Source of the DNA: Staphylococcus sp. IVB6214
Lineage (GTDB): Bacteria > Bacillota > Bacilli > Staphylococcales > Staphylococcaceae
DNA: 64,000 nt
NCBI RefSeq assembly: GCF_025558585.1
Contig: NZ_CP094723.1
Span: 620,001-684,000 of the forward strand
Direction of reading: 5' to 3'
A model generated the notes under the pieces. It was given only the letters and a program-made list of their open reading frames with translations, did not search any database and was not told the origin of the DNA. Made by a program: the position numbers and the translations under genes. Shown here piece by piece: positions 47,930 to 57,834 of the stretch; positions within the stretch are counted from its first letter, which is position 1; every line of letters begins with the position of its first letter.

Positions 47930-48745
47930 TTGAGACAATGGGAAACACTAAAAGAATATAAAGAGATTAAATATGAATTTTTTGAAGGAATTGCGAAAGT
48001 AACAATCAATCGTCCACACGTACACAATGCTTTTACACCGAATACAGTGCAAGAAATGATTGATGCATTTTCACGTGCAAGAGATGATGAACGTGTTGGC
48101 GTGATTATCTTAACAGGTGAAGGTGACCAAGCATTCTGTTCAGGCGGTGACCAAAAAGTACGTGGTCACGGTGGTTATGTTGGTGACGACCAAATTCCAC
48201 GTCTGAATGTATTAGACTTACAACGATTAATTCGTGTCATTCCAAAACCTGTTATTGCGATGGTTAAAGGTTATGCTATTGGTGGCGGTAATGTATTACA
48301 AGTCGTATGTGACCTTACAATTGCAGCAGACAATGCCAAGTTCGGACAAACAGGACCGAAAGTAGGTTCATTTGATGCGGGATATGGTTCAGGTTACTTA
48401 GCACGTATCGTTGGTCATAAAAAAGCGCGTGAAATCTGGTACTTATGCCGTCAGTATGATGCGCAACAAGCATTAGAGATGGGCATGGCAAACACAGTTG
48501 TGCCACTCGATAAAGTAGAAGATGAAACAGTACAATGGTGTAAAGAGATTTTACGTCACTCACCAACTGCACTACGCTTCTTAAAAGCAGCAATGAATGC
48601 AGACACAGATGGTTTAGCTGGTTTACAACAATTTGCTGGGGATGCAACATTACTTTACTATACAACTGACGAAGCAAAAGAAGGACGCGATGCCTTTAAA
48701 GAAAAACGCGACCCGGACTTCGATCAATTCCCTAAATTCCCATAA
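47930..48745 (+). CDS. menB: MenB, 1,4-dihydroxy-2-naphthoyl-CoA synthase
   Basis: A 271-residue crotonase-fold enzyme closing the second ring of the naphthoquinone from O-succinylbenzoyl-CoA. TTG 47930 lies 9 nt after AGGAGG and yields MRQWETL; TTG 47921 directly adjoins the ribosome site and is less likely. Active-site blocks: [32 protein letters not shown] and [15 protein letters not shown]. menE and menC are not in the window, as in S. aureus where they lie elsewhere. Confidence 0.95.
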   Translation: MRQWETLKEYKEIKYEFFEGIAKVTINRPHVHNAFTPNTVQEMIDAFSRARDDERVGVIILTGEGDQAFCSGGDQKVRGHGGYVGDDQIPRLNVLDLQRLIRVIPKPVIAMVKGYAIGGGNVLQVVCDLTIAADNAKFGQTGPKVGSFDAGYGSGYLARIVGHKKAREIWYLCRQYDAQQALEMGMANTVVPLDKVEDETVQWCKEILRHSPTALRFLKAAMNADTDGLAGLQQFAGDATLLYYTTDEAKEGRDAFKEKRDPDFDQFPKFP

Positions 48746-48752
48746 GAATACG

Positions 48753-48801
48753 AAAACGGTACCCGATGTGTTCAAGAGACACATCAGGTACCGTTTTTTT
48801 A
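48753..48801 (+). terminator. Terminator of the menFDHB operon
   Basis: aaaacggtacccgatgtg (48753-48770) pairs with cacatcaggtaccgtttt (48780-48797, one mismatch), then T run. Confidence 0.9.
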
Positions 48802-48808
48802 GTTTTTT

Positions 48809-49978
48809 TTAGAATTTGTCAGGATATGTTTCTAATAGATACGCGCGAAGTCGACGTATACCTTCTCTAAGTTGTGCCATATCATACGCATAAGAGATAC
48901 GAATATGTCCATGTCCACAATCCGTAAAAGCAGAGCCAGGGACCATTGCAACGTGTGCTTTCTCTAGGACATCGACACAAAATTGCATATCATCATCTGT
49001 ATAGCGTTGTATATTAGGGAAAATATAAAACGCACCTTGTGGGACTGAAGTGAGTGACAAGCCCATATCTGTTAATTCTGATACTAAATAATTACGACGT
49101 TCAATGTAAGCACTGTTCATTTCTTTCGGTGCATCTATCGCTTCATTCAATGCAGTAATTGTTGCCACCTGTGAGGGTACGTTGGCACAAATGCAGTTGT
49201 ATGCATGCATAAATGTCAGTTTATCAATCAAATATTGTGGGCCAGATAAGAACCCGATTCGAATTCCAGTTGCTGAGTGCGACTTGCTCAGACCATTGAT
49301 CAGTAGCAACTGATCGTGAATAGCTGGAAAACGTGCAAATGATGTATGTGTTGTGTTGAACGTATTCTCTGCATAAATTTCATCACTGATAACAAAAATA
49401 GGCAAAGTTCTCAATAAGTCAACGAGTGCTGAAACTTCATTTTCAGTGAGTGTCATACCGGTCGGATTGGATGGATAGTTTAAAATAATAGCACGTGTTC
49501 GGTTAGTCATATGTTGTTCGATTAATTCTGGTGTTATCTTCAAATCAGTATTACGTGTATCGATAAAAATAGGAACGCCACCGAGAGATTGAATCAGTGG
49601 TATATATCCCGCATAGACCGGTCCCGGTAGTAAAATTTCATCGCCCGGGTTAATAATACAACGAAGTGCAGTATCTAATGCTTCCGAAGCACCATTCGTG
49701 ATAATAATAGATTCTGGGTCATATGAAATGTTAAAGCGTGTGCGATAGTAATCTGAAACAGCTTGACGTGTTTCAAGTAAACCTTTGTTATGTGAATATG
49801 TTGTTTGGTTATTCGCAATGGCAGTTTGATATGCTTCTTTAACAATTTCAGGCATTGGAAAATCCGGTTGCCCTACCGTGAGATTAACTACATCGGTCAT
49901 TTGACTGATTTTACTAGAAAATTGTCGAATGCTCGGTGCTTTTAAATATTTACTATTTTCGTTAAGTTCAAGTTTCAT
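48809..49978 (-). CDS. Class I/II PLP-dependent aminotransferase
   Basis: A 389-residue fold-type I aminotransferase, of the PatA/AspC-like group. Motifs: TNGASEALDTAL phosphate loop, NYPSNPTGMTL, SDEIYAE with the pyridine Asp, LSKSHSATGIRIGF with the PLP Lys, and HIRISYA with the carboxylate Arg. ATG 49978 follows AGGACGTGA. Substrate (aspartate, aromatic acids or N-acetyl-diaminopimelate) cannot be set from sequence. In S. aureus the ssp proteases separate menB and this gene; here they are absent. Confidence 0.88.
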   Translation of the reverse strand: MKLELNENSKYLKAPSIRQFSSKISQMTDVVNLTVGQPDFPMPEIVKEAYQTAIANNQTTYSHNKGLLETRQAVSDYYRTRFNISYDPESIIITNGASEALDTALRCIINPGDEILLPGPVYAGYIPLIQSLGGVPIFIDTRNTDLKITPELIEQHMTNRTRAIILNYPSNPTGMTLTENEVSALVDLLRTLPIFVISDEIYAENTFNTTHTSFARFPAIHDQLLLINGLSKSHSATGIRIGFLSGPQYLIDKLTFMHAYNCICANVPSQVATITALNEAIDAPKEMNSAYIERRNYLVSELTDMGLSLTSVPQGAFYIFPNIQRYTDDDMQFCVDVLEKAHVAMVPGSAFTDCGHGHIRISYAYDMAQLREGIRRLRAYLLETYPDKF

Positions 49979-50106
49979 ACAATCACGTCCTAAATAAAGA
50001 AAGAATTGTCTTTAATGATAACATATTGTGCAGAATGACATTAAAAAAATAGCGTAAGTATGCACCGATTTTATTAAAAGATGCATTACTTACGCAATAT
50101 ATTTTC

Positions 50107-51120
50107 TTATTTTTTGTAGGCTGTGAACGAAGCAGGGGATTTCAATTGTACAAACGGACTTGTCCACTTGGCGACAACGTCGGTTGACCATATCCACACG
50201 ATGAAGCACGATAGCGCAAAGTTATAGATGAGTCCGAGTGCTGGATGTGCATCGATAAATGGATAGATATGTTGACCACGAATTAAGCCGATGAAAATCC
50301 CGTGTAGCAGGTAGACATACATCGTACGTGAACCAATATACGTAAACCAATAATGCTTTTCAGGTGTTAAATTAAGGAAAGCCATCATTGCTGCAAAAAT
50401 CACACCATAAAATAATAAGCGCTTTAATGGACTTAAAATGATATCAAAACCTGCCATCTGTACATAAGGAGAGCTTGCGAGTAACCAACTTGAATCAATT
50501 GGATGGAAATAATAGAGGATGAGAAAACTCACCATGACGACTAAGGATACAGGCATATATTTCTTTTGACGTATGATATAGCTAAAGTTATTGTTCAGCA
50601 AATAGCCGATATAAAATACAGGAAAAAAGACAAGCGTCCGTGACCAGCTTAAATAACCATCAATATTAGTTGAAAATCCAGATAAAATTGCGACTAATAT
50701 TGCAATCGGTAAAACATATCTAGGTTTAAATTGACGAACGACTAACAAAATGACATTGAAAGAAAACAATGTTAATAAAAACCATAAGGCAAAAACCGGT
50801 GAAAATACATCTAAATCCACCGAACTATTTTGACCAGTTAAAAAATAATAAACAGAGAAGAATGCATAAAAAATGAGATAAGGTCCTAATAGTTTTTTAC
50901 CGACTTTCTCAATGTAGCCTTCTCTGCCAACATTTTTGGCAAAATAACCAGAAATAAATAAAAAAGCAGGCATATGAAAACTATAAATTAATAGGTAGAT
51001 TGCTGTTACAAATGGTTGCTCAGAAGTATAAGGGTGTATCAAGTGACCGAATACCACTAAAAAAATCAATGCTGCACGTGCATTATCAAAAAATGCATCT
51101 CTTCCTTGAATGTTAGCCAT
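50107..51120 (-). CDS. Acyltransferase-3 family membrane protein
   Basis: A 337-residue acyltransferase of the Acyl_transf_3 (OafA/NolL-like) family, about ten membrane segments and no extra C-terminal domain. The N-terminal RDAFFDNARAALIFLVVFGHLIHPY contains the conserved catalytic-region Arg and His; SFHMPAFLFISGYFAK is the next conserved block. ATG 51120 follows AAAGGAG. Such proteins O-acylate surface sugars; target unknown. Divergent from the OatA-like gene. Confidence 0.85.
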   Translation of the reverse strand: MANIQGRDAFFDNARAALIFLVVFGHLIHPYTSEQPFVTAIYLLIYSFHMPAFLFISGYFAKNVGREGYIEKVGKKLLGPYLIFYAFFSVYYFLTGQNSSVDLDVFSPVFALWFLLTLFSFNVILLVVRQFKPRYVLPIAILVAILSGFSTNIDGYLSWSRTLVFFPVFYIGYLLNNNFSYIIRQKKYMPVSLVVMVSFLILYYFHPIDSSWLLASSPYVQMAGFDIILSPLKRLLFYGVIFAAMMAFLNLTPEKHYWFTYIGSRTMYVYLLHGIFIGLIRGQHIYPFIDAHPALGLIYNFALSCFIVWIWSTDVVAKWTSPFVQLKSPASFTAYKK

Positions 51121-51350
51121 TTTTGTGTACTCCTTTTATAAACATCATATTTAATGTAGTACAAATAAAGTGATGAATGCAATTAAAAAGTGATGTTAAT
51201 TATACTTGTATTGTGCATAATTCTTGATTTTATCGGGAAAGTCGTAGCATATAAATTGTTTTCTTTTAAAAGGAGATATGATAAATTGGAAAAATATACA
51301 GACCCTTTTTTAAAATATCAAATTAAAAGAAGAGTAGAGGATACATAGCT

Positions 51351-53153
51351 ATGACTAATAGGAATTTCTCAGAGCTAGAACGCTTAAAGCATCCGCCTAG
51401 GTATTTGCCGGGATTAGATGGTTTACGTGCCATTTCGGTAATTGGTATTATTATATATCATCTCAATGTCCAATGGTTATCGGGTGGCTTTTTAGGTGTT
51501 GATACATTTTTTGTTATCTCAGGATATTTGATCACATCGCTATTATTATTTGAATATGAAAATTATGGACGCATTGACTTAGTGAGTTTTTGGCTTAAGC
51601 GGTTTAAACGTTTAATTCCGGCCATGTTGTTTGTCGTGTTGTTTTCAGTGATTTATGTTGTATTATTTGAAGCAGAGATATTAAAAGAAATAAAAGGTGA
51701 TGCTGTTGCAGCATTAATATATATTTCGAACTGGTGGTATATTTTTCAAGATATTGACTATTTTGATCAATTTAAACCGATGCCGCTCAAACATCTTTGG
51801 TCATTAGCAGTAGAAGAGCAATTTTATATTTTTTATCCACTCGTCTTGTGGGCATTTTTGAAAATTTTTAAGAACAAGAAATGGGTACTCATGACATTTT
51901 TTGTGATTTCAATCTTTTCCGCATTTTGGATGTTTTATCTATCGATGCCAGATGCAAATAATTCAAGAACTTATTTCGGAACGGATACACGGTTACAAAC
52001 ACTATTGTTAGGTGTCATCTTTGCATTTATTTGGCCGGCATTTAAGTTAAAAGCAAATCCAGCTAAAGCAAGTCGGATGTTTATTGATACATTAGGAAGC
52101 ATTGCAATAGTAGCGCTACTTGCGTTGTTTGCCACTGTGAATGAGCAGCAGTTTTGGCTTTATCAAGGTGGGTTTTATGCAATATCATTACTCACATTAA
52201 TCATTATTGCGAGTGTTGTTCAACCAAAAGGTCTTGTCGCAAAAGCGATGGGGAATCCGCTCTTTTTATACATTGGGAAACGGTCATATAGCTTGTATCT
52301 ATGGCATTTTGTAATTATTACATTTGTTCATAAAAACTTCGTAGCAGGTCAGTATCCATCTTATGTCTATATCATTGATGTCGTACTCACAATAATGATG
52401 GCTGAAATATCATATCGCTATATTGAAACACCATTTAGAAGATATGGGATACGTGCATTCTATATGAAAGAAGCACGCTTATTGTCACTTGTTAGAACGT
52501 TACTCATTTTTGCAGCCGTTGTGACAGTTGGAATGGTTCTGGCTGGAAAGTTAGACCATTATGCAAAACAAGAACAAAAAATGACTGAATATAAAACGGA
52601 AAAGAAAGAGATTCCAAAAGAAGCAAAAACGCCTGTGGAGAAACCGAAAGAGAAGGAAGAAGCTTTCGATCCTTCGAAGTTGTCACCATTGTTTATTGGA
52701 GATTCATTGACAGTCGGTATGGGATATTATTTGGATGAACATTATGAAACACCTACAATTGATGCACAAGTTGGACGTTCTATTAGTGATGCGCTGAATG
52801 TCGCACCAAACTATGCATCATATAACAAGGAAGGCCAAATTGTTGTTATACAAATTGGAACAAACGGTGACTTTAATAAAGAACAAATTGAAGCACTGGT
52901 GAAAGCTTACGATAAGGCAGATGTCTATCTCGTGAATACGACAGTTCCAAGAGATTATCGTAGTCATGTAAACAATTTACTTGAAGAGACGGCAAAGAAA
53001 TACAAACATGTCACATTGGTAGATTGGTATGCTGTCGGTGTCGGACATACAGAATACTTTGCTTATGACGGCATTCATTTGGAACATCCAGGTATTCAAA
53101 GACTTGTAGAAGAATTAGACAAGCACATTAAAGAAAATCAATCAGAAACATAA
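51351..53153 (+). CDS. OatA-like two-domain O-acetyltransferase
   Basis: A 600-residue protein with an Acyl_transf_3 membrane domain (residues ~15-385; RAISVIGIIIYHLN carries the key His, EEQFYIFYPL follows), a Lys/Glu-rich linker (~395-440), and an extracellular SGNH domain: FIGDSLTVG (Ser), GTNGDF (Asn) and DGIHLEHPG (Asp/His). This is the OatA layout, in which acetyl groups cross the membrane and are placed on MurNAc to give lysozyme resistance. S. aureus has a paralogue at this locus besides the true OatA, so the target is uncertain. ATG 51351 follows AGAGGA. Confidence 0.9.
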   Translation: MTNRNFSELERLKHPPRYLPGLDGLRAISVIGIIIYHLNVQWLSGGFLGVDTFFVISGYLITSLLLFEYENYGRIDLVSFWLKRFKRLIPAMLFVVLFSVIYVVLFEAEILKEIKGDAVAALIYISNWWYIFQDIDYFDQFKPMPLKHLWSLAVEEQFYIFYPLVLWAFLKIFKNKKWVLMTFFVISIFSAFWMFYLSMPDANNSRTYFGTDTRLQTLLLGVIFAFIWPAFKLKANPAKASRMFIDTLGSIAIVALLALFATVNEQQFWLYQGGFYAISLLTLIIIASVVQPKGLVAKAMGNPLFLYIGKRSYSLYLWHFVIITFVHKNFVAGQYPSYVYIIDVVLTIMMAEISYRYIETPFRRYGIRAFYMKEARLLSLVRTLLIFAAVVTVGMVLAGKLDHYAKQEQKMTEYKTEKKEIPKEAKTPVEKPKEKEEAFDPSKLSPLFIGDSLTVGMGYYLDEHYETPTIDAQVGRSISDALNVAPNYASYNKEGQIVVIQIGTNGDFNKEQIEALVKAYDKADVYLVNTTVPRDYRSHVNNLLEETAKKYKHVTLVDWYAVGVGHTEYFAYDGIHLEHPGIQRLVEELDKHIKENQSET

Positions 53154-53159
53154 GCATAT

Positions 53160-53210
53160 AAGACATGGTAGTCATACGTAATTTTGCGTATCGCTACCAT
53201 GTCTTTTTAT
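53160..53210 (+). terminator. Terminator of the OatA-like gene
   Basis: aagacatggtag (53160-53171) pairs with ctaccatgtctt (53194-53205), followed by T run. Confidence 0.85.
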
Positions 53211-53221
53211 TGGACTTATAA

Positions 53222-53255
53222 AAAAACAGTTGCAAATTGAATTGCAACTGTTTTT
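53222..53255 (-). terminator. Terminator of atl
   Basis: aaaaacagttgcaa pairs with ttgcaactgttttt (53242-53255); on the minus strand it follows the atl stop. Confidence 0.85.
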
Positions 53256-53264
53256 GAATGCATC

Positions 53265-56200
53265 TTATTTTGTTTTGTATTTGTCAACGTCGAAGTATTT
53301 ACCAGATTCACCAATTTGATCGTAGAAGTTTTTCATGCGATTTGCATTATGACTTGCCCAAGTAATGTCCGTTGCATATTGATGAACAGCTGGATTATGT
53401 GGATTCCAACGCATACGGTAGAGTGTGTTTTGACCAGAGCCGATATATCTCTCTTTAATAAATTTCGCACCACCAACGATTGATTTTCGAACTGAATCCC
53501 AACCATAGTTTTGTGCTGTTTTAAAGCCGCTGCGTACTGCATCGTGATCGTATGCTCCAATTCCAAACATATTGTAATATTTCTTGCTTGGATTTTTCAC
53601 AATTTGATTTTGGCGATTGACATAACCACCATTTGAAAGTTTAGATGTACCATGACCTGTTTCTAGTAGGGCATGTGAGATTAAATAAATTTCATTGATG
53701 TTATGTGTCATGGCTGCTTCTTTAAAAGCTTGACCCTGACCGTTCAAAATACCTTTATTTTTCAATAACTTATCTAAGTCACTCGCTTCTAAACCTTGAT
53801 ATTGGTTTAGTTTTAAAAATTGATATTTTTGACGTGGATCTTTGGCAATACGTTCTGTATCCATTGCTCTACGCACTTCAGCAAATGTAGCGTTTTGCCA
53901 TTTACCAGGGATATGTTGTACTTGTGGTTTATGTGTCAAAGCATATTGCTTACGTGCTGCTTGATCGAGTGTATAAGCTGATTGATACTGTTTCGTTAAT
54001 TGTGAACGAAGATCTGAAGCTTTCACCCATCCTTTTTTACCATCTTTGAATGCGCCATAATGCCAAGTTATTCCGTTTACAATTGTTGATTTATTAACTT
54101 TAAACACATTTTGGTAATAGCGTTTCAATTGTCCAGCAGCAGTTTTGTCACCTGCATGATTATAGAAGTAACCATTGTTGTTATAAACAAAGTAATGATT
54201 TGAATGATTTAGAGTTTGTGATGTTACAGGTCTAGATACAGCCGCTTTCTTAGGCGCCACTGTTTTTGCTGCAGTTGCTTTAGGTGCCACTTTTAAAGCA
54301 GTTAAATCATTTTTGTTGATCCATCCTGTTTTACGGTTAACGTTACCATATAGGAAAGTGTCTTTACCAACTGCTACTGTTTTCGTCGCATTAAATGTGC
54401 GGTTTGCCAAATGTTTTAATGTATCGATACGTTGTTTTGCCGTACCCCAAGGCATCGCATATAAACCGGATGTATTTTTATTGACAGTGTATGTTGCTTT
54501 AGCCGCTTTTGTTGCACCGAGTGATTGACTGAAAACATCTTTTGCATTCACCCAACCAAGCGGCGTTTTGCCATTTGTATTTTGTAACAATACATAGTTT
54601 TGATTGTTAGCTGTCGCAGTTTTAGTGATTTTATAAGTTTTATCAGCGAACTGTGTTGCATTCTGACTCGTTTTATCATAAACAGGTGCTTTTAAGCCAG
54701 AGTTATTAGCATTTAAGCGACCTAAACGTGAGACGTTTGATGTTACATGCGCAACAGCTTTAGGAAGTGATAGGGCACTTTGATTCACCCAACCAGCTAA
54801 ATTGTTTGTTGTACCGTATAAATATACAGTGTTGGCAACTTTTTGCTGTCTGATTGCTTTGAATGGTTGGTTATTTTTACCCTTTACTGTTCCAACTACT
54901 TGGTGGCTTGAACCCCAAGGAGCAGCATATAACTTCGTACCGGCATTAATTGTGAAGTTTTTATTGATAACCTGTGCATACTCACTTTTACGGTAGTTTA
55001 CATCTTGTTTTTTCACCCAACCGATATGCGTTCCTGATAAATAGTCAGTCACTAAGTAATAGTCTTGCCCATTTAAAGAAGCTTTTTTCGATACACGCAT
55101 TGATCGTTCTGTCGCAGCAGTTTTAACACCTTGCTTATCGAAAACAGTTGCACGTAAACCATTATTTTTTGTATTGATACGTCCCATTCCTGTATCGTTT
55201 GATACTTTTAATGGTGATGCTGTTGCAGCTTTTACAGGCGTTTTTGTTAATTTTTTAGCAACTGGTTTTTTGACAACAACCTTAGATGCTGGTTTTTTAG
55301 CAGTTGAAACTGTTTTAACAACAGGTTTAGCGACCGGTTTTTTAACAGCTGGTTTCTTAACAGCTGGTTTCTTAACAACAGGTTTAGCGACCGGTTTTTT
55401 GACAGCTGGTTTCTTAACAACAGGTTTAGCGACCGGTTTTTTGACAGCCGGCTTCTTAACAGCAGGCTTAGCGACCGGTTTTTTGACAGCCGGCTTCTTA
55501 ACAGCAGGCTTAGCGACCGGTTTTTTGACAGCCGGCTTCTTAACAACAGGTTTAGCGACCGGTTTTTTAACGGCCGGCTTCTTAACAGCAGGCTTAGCGA
55601 CCGGTTTTTTAACAGTCGGCTTAGCGACTGGTGTTGTAACAATACTGTTTGAGTTTACCCAACCAGTTAATTTATTGACTGTGCCGTAGAGCCATTGTGT
55701 TGTACCAATTTTTTGTTGTTTTTGTACTGCAAATGTTTGTTTTGCAGTTTTTGAAGATTGACCTTTAACTTGTGTTTTTGTGCCCCAAGGTACATCATAC
55801 ACAGTTGTTCCAGGTTTCAATGTGACATTTTTACGCACTGATTGCACGGCTTGTGCTTTTTGATACTGAACATCACCTTTATTAACCCAACCGATTAATG
55901 CATTTATTTTTGAATCAGTAACTAAGTAGAATTGTTTACCATTCAAACTTGCATTTTTCGTTACTTTCAACGTTTGGTTTGTTTTATTTGTTTTAACACC
56001 TTTTTGGTCATAAACAGTTGTATATAGTCCTTTGTTTGTTGTATTAATACGTCCGTATCCCATATCACCGGATACTTTTAAGGTATTATTTGCAGCAGTT
56101 GTTGCTGGTTTCGTTGCCGGTTTTTTAGTGACAGTTGGCTTTTTCACAACCGGTTTTTTAGTAGCTTTACTAACAGCAGGTGTTGTAATACCCATCTTCG

Positions 56201-57569
56201 TTTGATATTTCTCTTGGATTAGGTCATACAACTCATTGTAGCTGTAATTGTGCGCGCGTAAATAACCGTGTGGGTCAACGTGATCTGTACCACCTAAATG
56301 TCTTGTTACAGCAAGGTGTGTCCACACTGTACCTCTACCGTCGTATTCAGCACTATCCGGTTTTAAACCGTAATATTGCAAGTTTGTTGCAACATAGTCC
56401 GCCATGTTATTCATCTGACGTGCGAATGAATCGTAATCATGAACGTGTACGAGTTCCATATGAATGAAACGTTGGTTCGCAGCATATCCTGCACCGTAGG
56501 CAAGGTAGTCTGTCGGTTGCGTTTCAACGATGCGTTTACCATCAATAAAGCCATGTACGAATGCATTGTGTGCATTACGTTTCATGTAAGCAATTTCGCC
56601 ATCAATTGTTGATGAATCATTTGCTGTATCGTGGATAACAATTCCTTCAGGTTTGCCGACACCACCACGATAGCCATATCTAGGAATGTGACGAGAGTAG
56701 TCTTCTTCATACTTTGGAACTGTAAAGTTTTTATTGCGAATATACGTGTTAATTGATGATTTGACCTTAGGTTTGTAAGTCGGTGCTGACATTTTAGGTG
56801 CAGCAGTTGCAGAGCGGAAAAATGTTGTTGCTTCAACTGGTGTAGCTGGTCCGCCTTTGCCACCAATACGTGGTGGGGTAGGTGCATCAGCGTTCACTGT
56901 TGGTGCCTTGCTAGCTGTTTGATTGACAGACGCAGTTACTTTATCATTAGTAGCTGTTTGATTGGCAGGCGCAGTTACTTTATCATTAGTAGCTGTTTGA
57001 TTGGCAGGCGCAGTTACTTTATCATTAGTAGCTGTTTGGTTGACAGGTGCGTTAGCAATCTCATTGTTAGCCACATTAGATGTTGAATTTTCTACCGTGC
57101 TTGGTGCTGGTGCAGTTTGAGCGGCAGGTGGCGTATCTTCTGCGTCACTATGCAAGTCAATTTCACTTTCAGGAATAGGTGCTTCTTCTTTAGTAAGAGA
57201 TGAATTTTCTTCGTTAGCTTGTGTTGTTTCTGTCTCGTCTACCGGTGTTGCTTGAACTGTTTCATCAGTCTGGTTTGCTTGTGGAGTTGTTGAAGTTACT
57301 GATTGTTCCGCAGGTTGCTTCGCTTCTGAATCAAGTGTTACTTGTGCTGGATCTTGATATGTTTGAGTGCCAGCAATCGCTTGTTGGCTTTCAGTTGTTT
57401 GCTGTTTAGCAACTTCCCCTTGTTGCTTAGCAGTTTCGTCGTTTAATACATTGACGACTTCGGATTTTTGTGATGTTTCTGCTGCATCAACGTGTTGTGC
57501 AGTGAGTGCAGTTCCAGCGAGTGTTAATGCAATCATAGAAGGTGTTTTATACCCAAATTTTTTAACCAT
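53265..57569 (-). CDS. atl: Bifunctional autolysin Atl (amidase/glucosaminidase)
   Basis: A 1434-residue secreted murein hydrolase. ATG 57569 follows AAAGGAGA. Signal peptide to ~residue 29 (HVDAAE), a Thr/Gln/Ala-rich propeptide with three NQTATNDKVTAPA-type repeats, the Amidase_2 domain (~residues 310-480, GIVIHDTAND and THLAVTRHLGGTDHVDPHG), GW/SH3-like repeats (GWVN/GWVK segments) and the C-terminal Asn/Glu glucosaminidase domain (~1190-1434, ISHALLETGHGTS). In S. aureus the precursor is cut into the two enzymes, which act in daughter-cell separation. It is longer than S. aureus Atl mainly because of a KKPVAKP-type repeat (~residues 645-775) between GW repeats. Confidence 0.95.
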   Translation of the reverse strand: MVKKFGYKTPSMIALTLAGTALTAQHVDAAETSQKSEVVNVLNDETAKQQGEVAKQQTTESQQAIAGTQTYQDPAQVTLDSEAKQPAEQSVTSTTPQANQTDETVQATPVDETETTQANEENSSLTKEEAPIPESEIDLHSDAEDTPPAAQTAPAPSTVENSTSNVANNEIANAPVNQTATNDKVTAPANQTATNDKVTAPANQTATNDKVTASVNQTASKAPTVNADAPTPPRIGGKGGPATPVEATTFFRSATAAPKMSAPTYKPKVKSSINTYIRNKNFTVPKYEEDYSRHIPRYGYRGGVGKPEGIVIHDTANDSSTIDGEIAYMKRNAHNAFVHGFIDGKRIVETQPTDYLAYGAGYAANQRFIHMELVHVHDYDSFARQMNNMADYVATNLQYYGLKPDSAEYDGRGTVWTHLAVTRHLGGTDHVDPHGYLRAHNYSYNELYDLIQEKYQTKMGITTPAVSKATKKPVVKKPTVTKKPATKPATTAANNTLKVSGDMGYGRINTTNKGLYTTVYDQKGVKTNKTNQTLKVTKNASLNGKQFYLVTDSKINALIGWVNKGDVQYQKAQAVQSVRKNVTLKPGTTVYDVPWGTKTQVKGQSSKTAKQTFAVQKQQKIGTTQWLYGTVNKLTGWVNSNSIVTTPVAKPTVKKPVAKPAVKKPAVKKPVAKPVVKKPAVKKPVAKPAVKKPAVKKPVAKPAVKKPAVKKPVAKPVVKKPAVKKPVAKPVVKKPAVKKPAVKKPVAKPVVKTVSTAKKPASKVVVKKPVAKKLTKTPVKAATASPLKVSNDTGMGRINTKNNGLRATVFDKQGVKTAATERSMRVSKKASLNGQDYYLVTDYLSGTHIGWVKKQDVNYRKSEYAQVINKNFTINAGTKLYAAPWGSSHQVVGTVKGKNNQPFKAIRQQKVANTVYLYGTTNNLAGWVNQSALSLPKAVAHVTSNVSRLGRLNANNSGLKAPVYDKTSQNATQFADKTYKITKTATANNQNYVLLQNTNGKTPLGWVNAKDVFSQSLGATKAAKATYTVNKNTSGLYAMPWGTAKQRIDTLKHLANRTFNATKTVAVGKDTFLYGNVNRKTGWINKNDLTALKVAPKATAAKTVAPKKAAVSRPVTSQTLNHSNHYFVYNNNGYFYNHAGDKTAAGQLKRYYQNVFKVNKSTIVNGITWHYGAFKDGKKGWVKASDLRSQLTKQYQSAYTLDQAARKQYALTHKPQVQHIPGKWQNATFAEVRRAMDTERIAKDPRQKYQFLKLNQYQGLEASDLDKLLKNKGILNGQGQAFKEAAMTHNINEIYLISHALLETGHGTSKLSNGGYVNRQNQIVKNPSKKYYNMFGIGAYDHDAVRSGFKTAQNYGWDSVRKSIVGGAKFIKERYIGSGQNTLYRMRWNPHNPAVHQYATDITWASHNANRMKNFYDQIGESGKYFDVDKYKTK
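55290..55640 (-). repeat. 42-bp coding tandem repeat in atl (Lys/Pro/Ala/Val)
   Basis: Six or more units of 42 nt encoding VAKPxVKKPAVKKP, with x Ala or Val and single partial units at both ends. The linker is strongly basic and probably extended. Neighbouring units are almost identical, which suggests recent expansion. Confidence 0.85.
56920..57052 (-). repeat. 39-bp coding repeat in the Atl propeptide
   Basis: Three units of 39 nt encode NQTATNDKVTAPA with few changes (the last reads NDKVTASV), in the region before the amidase domain. Confidence 0.8.
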
Positions 57570-57834
57570 TTCATTTCTCCTTTGAACTTGTAGAACTTTA
57601 AATATAAGATGATTACTACTATTATATGCCTTTAAAATCATAAATAGTGTTTTTTAATTAGATTGTAATTTAACTTTAATATTGTTAGTCATGTATATTA
57701 AAGTGGTCTGTTTTCAATAGTATTTTTGAAATATATAAATTGTGATAAAAGTCAGTACAAAGAGTGAATTTGAATAAAAACGTAAGATAGAAAGAGTGAA
57801 TGACACGATCTTACGTTTTGTAGGATGGGAAAAA

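Noticed and set aside
55174..55689. Plus-strand frame of TTGLATGFLTAGF repeats opposite atl
   Set aside because: Shadow of the 42-bp repeat in Atl; no ribosome site, and Atl is clearly the real gene.
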